A program made the position numbers and the translations under genes. From positions 2,976,001 to 3,040,000 of the forward strand of contig CAJSYZ010000005.1 in NCBI GenBank assembly GCA_910574455.1: a DNA stretch of 64,000 nt, given 5' to 3'. Below, piece by piece: positions 54,527-64,000 of this stretch (position 1 is the first letter of the stretch; every line of letters starts with the position of its first letter). The notes beneath the pieces were generated by a model. That model searched no databases, had not been told where the DNA came from, and worked only from the letters and a program-made list of their open reading frames with translations. Origin of the DNA: Trichaptum fuscoviolaceum. Lineage: Eukaryota > Basidiomycota > Agaricomycetes > Hymenochaetales > Trichaptaceae.

Positions 54527-57500
54527 TCATGTCGCTGTTGGTGTTAGCCCTAGGGGCATCATCCTGGCATCCTCTAGGTCCTTCTGGTCCCATTCTCTAC
54601 GGCGAAGCTGTTCGCTTAATATGAGCTCCTTTTCGCGTCGTGTATTTATTTGATGTACTAACCTGTTGCCACGCCTCATCAAGGCTCAACAGATTCATAT
54701 GGTCAGGGACGTCGGTCGCATTCTACAGTATAAAGTGTCAATTACTCAGAAACTCGACTAAATAAATGTAAACGTACCAGATCTTCTTCTTCTAGTCCAC
54801 GCACAGCTGCAGTGAGATCAAGAGGGATTCGTGAGGGAATAATCAGAACATGGGCTGGCGGTCTAAAAGGCTTCAAACAGGAGGTGTGCTGTGATAGCTC
54901 CTGGTATGTATTAGGATCCTTAGCACAAACAGTGGGATATTCCAGAACTGACCTGCGCAAGGGTGAGACCCAAAGCAATCTTACGCCTGGAACCTCGTGC
55001 TAATGAACCAACAAGAACAAAGATCTCATACGCCAAGTGTAGGACGATGACTTCCTTTGCAGCTTCATTGGCTGGAGGGAATGTCTCCAGCTCTTTGTTC
55101 TACACCCACATCAATGACTAGCGTTATACCTTTTCTAAGAAAAACTCACCTCGTCTCCGTCTGAAATCCTCCATATACGAGGGTCATTACTCTTCTCCAC
55201 CCCGGGAGCCTGCTTCTTCCACTTCCAATAATCAGCTCTGGCATAACCCTCGTCGCCCAGGAACATCCAGAACATCTCGTCCTCTTGTCCTTCTTCGACT
55301 TCAACTATGTTCTTGCCTGATCCCAAGTGTTGTGAATATCGCTTCGCAGCTTCTCGCTCGGTTTGTACCGATCCGCACCCATACCAAACCCATAAGGTAT
55401 CGAGAACAGAAATACAGTAACTGAATCCCGAGCAGAGGTGCTTAACATGCTGATATATATGGTTAGTATGCACATAACTCTAGATTAGACAACATGCGAC
55501 ATACGAGGTCGACTTCGTCGATCAGAATCAAGCCAGACCAAGAACGTGCGCAATGCATTGTTGTATTATCTTCTGACCATAACGAACGTTTTCCCTAACC
55601 CATAGCAGCGAGCCTTGAGAATGAATTCAAATTGCACATACTCGTTTATGCCCTTACCTGTCTGATGATCAGGGTCCCGCCAAGTATATGTAGAAATTCT
55701 TGTGACTCCCCACACTGGTTGCAGTTGAGTAGACTGGTTCCATATCTCTTAGCCAGTTCCTGGAGTTTTTTATCCTCCATCTCTCCTGTTTCGGACTTCC
55801 TGCCATGCCAACACCACACCTTCGTCGCAACGAGACCGGACGAGCGCGATTTCGCCCTATGAACAATAGCAAGTGTCTCCTCCTCATAGAATATGTATAT
55901 ATTATCAGGCCCTTTCGGAATCTCAGAAGCAGACCCCCCAGCGACGTCCATGACCTCTACAGATACTGTACGCCAGTCCGGGTCAGGTTTGAACACTGGA
56001 GGGGAAGAGTTCCATAGCTTAGCCACATTTATATTGGGGATAGGATCATCCACAGCATCTAATCATCAACGAAATATTATCATTATCATATGTACATAAC
56101 AAGTTTCCGGCCTAATCAGGCATACGTACCAATATACACTTTCGACGGACGAACAGGCAGAGGCTCCTTTGGCAGGCCAGCATTCTGCTCTGGAGCTGCC
56201 ATCTCCTGCCCATCACTTCCCTTCTTCTCAGCCTCTGAAGGCACTAAACCAAAAGTTGCAGCATCCGTCTTCGTCAAAGTCCCCATAGGACTAGGTGCTG
56301 GAGTTTTCTCCTCAGGAAGTACGGGTAATGTGAAGTTTGAATACTTCTCATAATTCGATCTACGGCGCTCAGCCTTCATAACCGCAGGAGTGATTGTTCG
56401 TTCTGAAATTTCTTCACCCCATCCGCCAGGATCTTCCGCATTAAATTCCGATACGACTGGACTACGAGCAGTCCTAGGGAAAACAGGTGATTTTGGAGGC
56501 TCAGAAGCATGAGTTGCGCCTTTGTTAAAGCTCTGTGCAACGTCCATCACCGTAGGACGGGAACCCGTGCTCGGTATACGAGGGCGGACAGGACTCGAAG
56601 GGGGTTTGATGTCCTGTTTTTCCGCCAAAGGAGGCGTAAGGGGTGGCGAGGGTGGTGATACAACTGAAGTTACAGCAGCGAGGCCTGGAAGCGCCCGTTT
56701 GTTTGCATTATTATTTGCCCATGATGGAGCAGAGTTTGTAGCAGTAGGTGATGGAGGAGTAGGTTTCCGAAGAGGCTTGACACCTATGGGGCCTTTGTTT
56801 GCCCAAGTTTCTTGCAATCTACGTATTTTGTCACTTCGCACAGATGACTCAGTAGATGGGGCCACTGTAGCCTCTTCAGTTTGCGCGTGAGTGGCAGTGT
56901 AAGATTGTGACTTGGGTGGCTCAACCGCCTTCTCTGAAGGACTGGTGCTTTGTGGGTTGTCCGTAGATCTAGGCAAGTCCTTGCTATCAGATACCATTGT
57001 AGCGATCGCGGTTCCCGAGCTCTGCACGGTGTGGCTGGCGGCGCCTTTCCGGCGCAATCTAGCTCTATCTTTGGTTGGCTACACGATCACAACAAAGATA
57101 TCGTTTCAGGATATGCAAAGAAAGAAAATGCAGATAAATCAACAATCTATCCAAGCTACAACACAGTGTTACCAAAAAGAACGCACATGGCTCAGAGGCC
57201 GGCCACTCGGAACGGAGGCCAGCTCTGACTTTGTTCTATGTCGCTCTTGCGCCTGGGCTGGTTGTGCTGATGAAAAGACAGCCTTCGCAGCAGCCACAGC
57301 AGACGAATTGCTCTTCGTTCGAGGACGAACTCCGAAGTCATCAGCACCATATTCGAAGGAATTAGTAGCTTTGATTGGTTCGCCATTTCTGGACTTTGGC
57401 CGTTCCGGATGGTCGGTCGGAGGATTCTCGCCGGTCTTATTAGGCTTCATGAACGACAGCAGTGTGTTCGAAGAACCGAGCCCGCCAGTGTCTTGTGGAG

Positions 57501-59021
57501 CAATCTTCTTGGGACCAGTTATATGCGTCTTGACCTCATCCGGTACGGAATGTGACTTTGGCGGAGGTACAGGCCGTTTCTGTTCTGCTCGGTTTCCAGA
57601 TGCACTCGGGGGCCTGGGTGGTTGCGAGTCCATTGTCTTCGCCTTCTTCAATGACGGTGCGGAAGCAGGGGTGGGTGACGGACTTGTAACATTCTGAGGC
57701 TGCCATCGGTCAAGTACAGATGATTTTTTTGGTGTCACTGATCGCTCAGGAGTGGTATTGGCGCTCGAAGCTGCTTCGATCTCACTGCTAAGCTTAACGA
57801 GGCTTTGTACGAAACCACGGCCTTGCAGTCGACTAAGACTCGGTGTCAGATCCTTCTGTTGGGGTGGCTTTAAGAAAGCAGGCGAAGCGTTCTTAGATGT
57901 TGGTACAATAGTAGGTGGTGATCGTAGCTGAGGTTGTAGTGGCCGAGCAAGAGATGAGGCTGTAGCAGGAGGCGAATTAGAGTTCGAAATTGAGACTGAT
58001 CGCAAGGAGGAAGCCAGGCTTGACTGCGATGGGGACGGGGAGACACGTCGCGCAAAGTCTTGAGTAGACAAAGGTTTCCGTAGTCCTTCTGGCTTAGCAG
58101 GTGTGACCGGAGCGGAAGGCTGAGAGAATTTCTCGATGCTCTTCGTACTCCTTAAAGGTGGTGTCGATGGATTCCCTGCTGGTCTATTACCATAAAGCGA
58201 CTCAACACGTCCACGGACACCAACTCCACTCTGAGATACAACTGATGCAGGTGAAGGCTGCCGCTCAATGGGTTTTACAACGTGCGGCGTACTGACAGTC
58301 CGTTCCCTTGTCCAGCTCGGCGACGGGTTCGCGTTCCTGGAAGAGACTTCGTTTCTGTTAACAACTTCCCGCCCCTTGCTCGCTAAACCCGCCAATGCGA
58401 TCCCCCCGGTCCCGAAAAGGGGATGAGGCGCCGCGATGTCCGCACGTGTGCGCTGCTCAAAGAGCGTCGGGTCGTGAGCATCTGGATGAGCCGCAGGTCG
58501 ATTCAATCGCGGGCCAGTCGCTCGTCCACCTATGACACTTGCCAAAGATATAGGTTCGGGCTTTGACCCCGGCATACTCGATGAGCTCAAACTCGGTGTA
58601 CTCGAAGGCTTCTTCGCAATTGGAGGTGCTGCCTCGCCTGTAAGCTTCCGCAGGGCGTCTGACTGGTTCTTCTGCCTGTTATCAGCGGCACTGAGTCCTG
58701 GCGAGGTTGGTGACTCTGACCGGCGTGCCCCATACCCTCCTGGGCTCCCGGCTTTCATCCATCATAAGTTGATCTCTCCTATGGCTGATTTGGCATCCAC
58801 TCACATCGCTCAAAGTCAACTTTCCCAGCAAATTGAGCCCCACCACTCCGTCTACTCCTGGCTAGCCGCGAAGCACGTATCTCATCTTCGAGTCTGCGCT
58901 GTTCAACCTCTTCATCTGCATCTACCTCACGTTGCAGCTCTTTAATACGACTTGTCCACTCCGCAAGACCTGCTTCAGGTTTAGGAAAGTCGTACGTTCT
59001 CCTACGCGAAGGACTATCCAT
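54527..59021 (-). CDS. DUF4045 and gelsolin-repeat protein
   Basis: Reads leftward from ATG 59021 (MDSPSRRRTYDFPKP) to a TGA at 54527-54529 (ending RMMPLGLTPTAT). After a short charged first exon (RIKELQREVDADEEVEQRRLEDEI) come two large disordered exons, 58758-57200 and 57057-56120. They are rich in proline and serine, typical of the DUF4045 region of fungal proteins. The C-terminal exons (56053-55646, 55473-55135 and on to 54530) carry gelsolin-like repeats: IYIFYEEETLAIVHRAKSRSSGLVATKVWCWHG, ELAKRYGT, LCSGFSYCISVLDTLWVWYGCGS, DEMFWMFLGDEGYARADYW. Gelsolin repeats bind and sever actin; in this family actin binding is inferred only. About eight to ten exons; no break seen. Confidence 0.82.
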
Positions 59022-59333
59022 GCTATGATGTTATTAAGTGATGAAGCAAGGCGGGGAGAACAAACCACCTCGTTCAAGGAGTGTAACCTCTCCTCAAGAG
59101 TCAAGCCTCAAGGTATACTAAAGAGATCCATCCAGACTCAGATACATTATTTAGGGGTTAATAATTACATAATACACTTCGGTTAATGACGTCGTTAAAA
59201 GCCGACTTTCAACTTTCCAAGGAACAAATGCGATTCAACTTATACATGTAGGTTCTCGCGCTCATTGTATGGCGGAAAGAGAATACATATTTTCCGAGTC
59301 CCAAACCAGCATTGCAAGCAACTGTATATGAGC
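59022..59333. other. Intergenic region
   Basis: About 310 bp between the start of the DUF4045 gene and the stop of the P450 gene, both on minus. AT-rich; nothing recognisable beyond probable promoter and polyadenylation sequence. Confidence 0.5.
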
Positions 59334-61592
59334 TTACAGAGATTCAATGACTTCTCTATCTCCGTCTTCAAATGCATGTTCACTGGCATCTACCATTGAA
59401 CGGACGAGAGCTGCAGCTTTCTCAGAACGAGGTCGAATTGAGCATTCAAAGGGTTTTGGATGACTTTAAAAGAGAGATTCGTCACAATCAGCTTGCATAT
59501 ATACGCACATCGCACCAAAATGACCCTACCTTAATACCCCAGGAATATATTCATGAAGAGGCTCTATCTCGCATCCACGCTCGTCCTTCGCTTTGCTAAT
59601 ATTGAACACGGAGATAGACATGGCCATGGCGATGAACAAACTCATATCTGCGAGTTCTTTTCCTGGGCAGATCCTTTAGATTTAGAACGCATTAGCTGGA
59701 GCTTTATGGCACCCGTTAAAGGGTTATATTACCTCCGCCCGAAGCCAAAGACGAAGGACCTTGGGTCTTGCTCGATGGGCAGGCCGTTCACTCCGAGAAA
59801 ACGCTCGGGTTTGAAGTCAAAAGGGTCGTGGTAATTCTCTGGGTCATGGGTGATCTGCCTGAAAGGGGACAAAATGTTTCTCTGAATTAGTGATTCACTT
59901 GAAGTACGGGACGAAAAACATACCAAATATTCGGGACGATCACGGCGCCCTTCGGAATGCGATAGTCCATGTAATTATCTTCCTCCGTTACCAGATGTGG
60001 ACCTTTGCATTATATCAAGGATTTTGAAGTAACAAGATAAATGCAGTTGTACGTACTGATGCTCACAACATTTTCCCACCGAAGCGTTTCTTTCAATATC
60101 GCGTTCACGTATGGAAGGTCACTGCGATCCGAGAAAGTTGGCAAGCGCTCCGACCCGACAACTTTGTCCATTTCATCTTGGGCACGTTTGAACACAGCCG
60201 GATACTTTACCATCGCCAGGTAGAAAGTCCCAAGTGCCGCGACCGTCTGTGCAGAAAATTTAGCATTAGGGTATTGTACCGCTCGATTGACAGCACACCG
60301 TATCTGATCCACCCGCGTAGAGGGAAGTCGCAACACTTTTCACAGTCTTCTCTCCGCCATCACTATCTTCTGTCAATCCGGATTCGATGCATTCCGAAGT
60401 AAATGAACTCATGGCTTTACCAGCCGCCTATGAACAAATTGGTCCCAGATCAACTTGGAGAGAGGAGACGGTCTCGTTAAGCTCTCTCACTATTTGATGC
60501 TGAACGAAGGCATATGGTTTATCGCATAAGGAAGCTGTTTTCGCAGCCCATAAACGAGCTGTCCTCTTGAAACCCATACCCGGAAGCCACTCGGGAAGGT
60601 GAATTACTGTGTACAATATGTGCAATGTGAGTAACTTTATACCCCATATTGATGGCGAACATACCGAAAGGAAGGATATCCACAACCCATTTACCGAGCG
60701 CACACGAGCTTGAGAATATATCGCCAACGACTTCATCGGCAAGAAGAATAAGTGGATCATGTCCTGCCGGATCTGTCGAATATCCATACAACATCTTCAA
60801 AATCAAGGACCCCGGCAAGCTTTTGGCAACAAGAGTAGGCTAGCGTCAAAATGGCTTTGAGAGACGACGATTGGATCCACTTACGCGCGGATATGGGCCA
60901 TGAATTGCTCCGGGGAGTTTAGAATCTTAAGGATGAAACGGCTAGTCTCGACTTCCATCATCTCCTTATACTTTGATAGGGAAGATTGTGTTCCAATGAA
61001 GTTGTAGATGAGTTTACGATGTGCCTTGAGTTCATCGTTATAGGGCATTAATGATATGAGCCAGCGATCGAAGCCAACCCTAACGATTCATGAGCGCTGA
61101 TCATCTATAATGCACGTTCTAATGTACTCACATTCGTCCACCGAAATAAAACACAGGTCTGCCGGAATAAATGGAAGATCTCCTTTCTAAGAGATCAAAG
61201 ACACATTCCTTGTCATTGAGAATAATCAGAGTTGTTCCAAGCGCCCGAACGGAGCTAACAGGACCTGCAAAAAGTTCGCAAAACTTTTCACACTGATGCA
61301 GACAGTAAGACACACCGTAGAGCGCCTTATGCCGTCCGAAATGGGGCCCTTCTGCGCCTTTAGGAAATGCACCTAAATTTCCGAGGAGCGGCCATGGCTT
61401 TGGTCCTGGTGGGAGAGCACGAGAGGTGTTTTGCCGTCTTGAGAAGGTAACTCTGAATACCAGGTAAAGAGCAATGGCGACAAGGAAGACGTCGAATCCT
61501 TTCAGATTCCCAGCATGAACCCGAACGGAATGTAGAGAACGTTCGCTTAGTGTTAACATTGAGAGAGGGATGAAAGAGAGAGATACGCCCAT
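59334..61592 (-). CDS. Cytochrome P450 monooxygenase
   Basis: Starts [15 protein letters not shown] at 61592. A membrane anchor ([18 protein letters not shown]) is followed by the proline hinge [13 protein letters not shown]. Later blocks: [13 protein letters not shown] (as [13 protein letters not shown]), FYFGGRM, the I-helix AGGSDT (about 60300), ETLRW with the ExxR helix, FKPERFLG, and the heme site. The heme motif is split by an intron: FGFGRR ends one exon near 59733 and [13 protein letters not shown] starts the next at about 59678, giving F-G-F-G-R-R-I-C-P-G with the cysteine ligand. The C-terminus is [17 protein letters not shown]...VIESL. About twelve short exons; a 42-nt intron with a weak donor at about 60437-60478 removes an in-frame stop. 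Resembles multi-substrate P450s of secondary metabolism in Agaricomycetes; substrate unknown. Confidence 0.9.
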
Positions 61593-62609
61593 GATAGTGT
61601 ATCTCTTTTAAAGAACCGCTCGAGTAGTGCACTGCCCTGGAACCGAGCATACGATGGAGTAGCTTCAAATTGCAGGATAGGCCCTCTGAATTTGTAGAAT
61701 GGACGTACTACTTGGGAGAGTCGTGTGATTAGGGTGTCGCTAGCCTCAGGAATGTAACACCAGGTAAGTAATGATGATACACGCCGATGACGAGAAGATT
61801 ACAGTCCACTCAAACGAACAGAAAGACATTTACTGTAAGAAGCAGCACGTCAGTGGATTATACTGTATATATGGATACCGTATTGGAGACGCACACTGAA
61901 TGGTGCACTTAAAGAGGTGCCGCCGATGGAGATGAACTGACAAGCCCTCCTTTCATGACACGAGGAATACGTACTACTAGTACATGGCATGGAAGTATTC
62001 CGACATTCTGAAGTCTGGAGTTACTACGCAGATACTAACGAGGAGGGAAAGCCGAATGAAGTAGGAGCCCACCACGCCCGGTTGAGAAGGAGAGTACCTG
62101 ATGCACGAAATGCGCTAGGAACGAGGAAAGGAATCGGAATTGTCGATACATCTTCGATAAATCGCGGAGAAGTATCTTCAAGTTGAGGCAGCGGCGACTC
62201 GAGCCCTTCTTACTATGCGATGTATACTTTCATATTGCGCTGATTCCAGAGATATGTCGCATGATTTGTCGACAGCTGAGCCTCATGCATAAGTTTTTGT
62301 TCTGGAGAGCGAGACGCTTGGTGACATCACGAAAATCTCCAATCTATGTTGGTATCTATAATGGGAATACAGTATGCTCTTAGCTTATCATTGGTTTATA
62401 TTAGATATACAATATTCCTAAAATCTGTCATATTTTGGGGGGGCTTACAATTACCATACAATATTTTCTAGCTTGATAATAGAATGACAATCTTTGCACC
62501 ATATTGTGCTGGGTCTGATAATGCGACTGCAATGGGTCACAATATGATGTCATATTACCGGGTACATACCGGTCACTCGTACTAAAATGGTGGAGAGACA
62601 TTTCAAGTT
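61593..62609. other. Region without a recognised gene
   Basis: Just over 1 kb upstream of the P450 gene. Short ORFs on plus at 61989-62186 and 62183-62383 have no known motif and no introns with clear sites. A CTACTAGTAC tract lies near 61975. The left part must hold the P450 promoter. Confidence 0.45.
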
Positions 62610-63003
62610 GAGGAACGGAACAAAGACAACGGATCGGGATAATTTGTTTGGCCGGAGTAGCCGGTTCACACGCGGTATTCACTTGTGTTAGCCGCGTCTT
62701 GTACACCGTGAGAAAATTGACTTACCTTTCCCCAACCACGACATGCGAGAGCGAGAACAAGGACGAACGTCTGCGCTGTGTGCGCGTTCTGTAGGACTTG
62801 TCTCTTCCGGTTTCTTTCTGTTTCTTGTCTTCGGGCTTCGACTACGGCGGCGCGCAATTCTTACGGGCAGGGCGCGACTTTTACGGACGTGCAAGAGTCC
62901 TGTTTGTTTCTTGTCTTCGGACTTCTCGCGAGCGACGATTGCGTGGCGCACGCAGAAGACATACTACGGACGGTTGACTGGAGTCTGCGCATAGGCGCGT
63001 TCA
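62610..63003 (+). repeat. Repeat unit R, partial copy outside the nested stack
   Basis: Begins TTGAGGAACGGAACAAAGAC, includes GTAGCCGGTTCACACGCGG, CACGACATGCGAGAGCGAG, TTTCTTGTCTTCGGGCTTCG and ends GGCGCGTTCATC. The closest relatives are 33929-34360 and 37228-37660 inside the hAT-like element. Here no other part of that element is seen, so the unit moves or is duplicated on its own. Confidence 0.75.
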
Positions 63004-64000
63004 TCTAGTTGTCTTGTTTCTTTGATCTAGGTTTCTCTCGTGTTTTGAACACGAGAGGCAACGCATCTATGGCAGCGGCACGTTGCTCGCGTTGCCTAGG
63101 CAACAAGCGTCGCCGTCTTCAGTTCGCCGCCCCGCGCGCATGTTCAGAGGGCAAACGACGACCGTTACTTGATGAGACAATGAACACTAGGTCTGAAGGC
63201 TATATGGCTAATACTCTCTTGCTCTCGCTGAGGTGTCTGCTTTCTGGATTCTTTGAGCTCGTAGTCTATGCTTTTACAACTTGGCTGTCTGAATATCTGG
63301 TTTCTCTTTTGCGTGCCATCACAGCTTGGACTTATCAAGACAAACTGTAGCTATCTAGAGTGCTAACCTGAGTTGCTTCCTTGAGCTGTGCCTAATGCTC
63401 TTGCCATTTTCCTTGTGTGCTAAGTCTGGTCTTTGCATGGTGAACCCAGCTTTCGCACATATGGTTTGTAAGCTCCCTTCTTTGTATGTAGTAGATATAT
63501 CTGCATATGTATTTACGTTTTAATAATATATATATTTAATAATGAACCAAGTGTGCTATGATTACTAGTGACCCTAATATGGATAGATTGTTGTACCGCA
63601 ATAGGAACATGTCAGAGCCCTTATCATGTTATTACCTGTTATAGCAATATGGTGGTACATTGCAAGGGCCTGTCAATATTGCGGCACATTGCAAGGGCTT
63701 GCAATATGGCGGTCCATTACCACCCATTATGGTCACTACAATACCGGGATAAAGTACCACCTACGTCTTATATATGTGTACATATTAAGGTTTCTCATTA
63801 CCATGCATTATGGCTCTACAATGTACATACAAGGGCCTTATCTGAAATTAGAGATTTTCGTGATGCGACGTTGCTATCAGCCTGAGAGGAAACTCGAAGT
63901 GGATAGCCTGAGGAGAAAAGTTGCCGCTGAAATATTATGTAAATTGCCGACCTTCAGGCTGAGCTCCTGAGCAAACGCTTCGTCTGCATAAATCAAACGA
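63004..64000. other. Region without a recognised gene
   Basis: An ORF at 63009-63350 (113 residues, with a hydrophobic C-terminal half LLSLRCLLSGFFELVVYAFTTW) is the only open stretch and lacks known motifs; I do not call it a gene. At 63640-63830 the words GCACATTGCAAGGGC and CAATATGGCGGTCCATTACC repeat imperfectly. Right of that nothing is seen. Confidence 0.4.

Noticed and set aside
56522..56890. Plus-strand ORF inside the DUF4045 gene
   Set aside because: It is the antisense shadow of a proline/serine-rich disordered exon.
63009..63350. Small hydrophobic protein gene
   Set aside because: Single unsupported ORF next to a repeat copy; no family resemblance and no codon or splice evidence.

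Overview
This is fungal chromosomal DNA, almost certainly from a basidiomycete of the Agaricomycetes type. Host genes have many 45-70 nt introns, and the repeats are KDZ and Plavaka-type DNA transposons, Ty3/gypsy chromoviruses and hAT-like elements. I recognise no virus genome, toxin cluster, CRISPR array or complete rRNA or tRNA gene.

Layout. (1) 1-1471 is the 5' end of a gypsy chromovirus on the minus strand; its LTR abuts the tail of an unknown gene (to 2295). (2) About 3562-47425 is one old Plavaka-type transposon, with the transposase on minus and a many-exon partner gene on plus, blown apart by nested insertions. The transposase survives as three collinear pieces: 42318-41161, 19391-18126 and 5113-3562. 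A 13.0-kb KDZ transposon (5114-18125, 7-bp duplication TGAATTA) lies between the last two. A gypsy chromovirus (19392-41155, 5-bp duplication CGGAC) lies between the first two. That gypsy element is itself broken twice: by a 3.6-kb TIR element in pol (20341-23934, 8-bp duplication) and by an 11.5-kb element with about 800-bp inverted repeats in one LTR (29154-40604). The 11.5-kb element holds an older diverged LTR that is split by a 5.7-kb hAT-like element (33735-39467, 8-bp duplication). The hAT-like element carries a captured fragment of an ING-type chromatin-reader gene. A 623-bp mariner-like MITE and two solo-LTR-like insertions also sit in this core. (3) 48376-61592 is an ordinary host gene block: a sugar transporter of the MFS, a coiled-coil protein, the proteasome alpha-4 subunit (PRE9/PSMA4), a DUF4045/gelsolin-repeat protein and a cytochrome P450. 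(4) 61593-64000 has no gene I can support, but holds another copy of a repeat seen inside the nested stack.

The main result is the stratigraphy. At several junctions the target duplication is exact and removing the insert restores the host reading frame, so element ends can be placed to the base. The KDZ element appears structurally complete: CxC2-KDZ transposase, a protein with an RNase H1 N-terminal domain, and a large divergent partner protein. Exon limits are read by eye from GT-AG sites and family similarity recalled from memory; no search was run.
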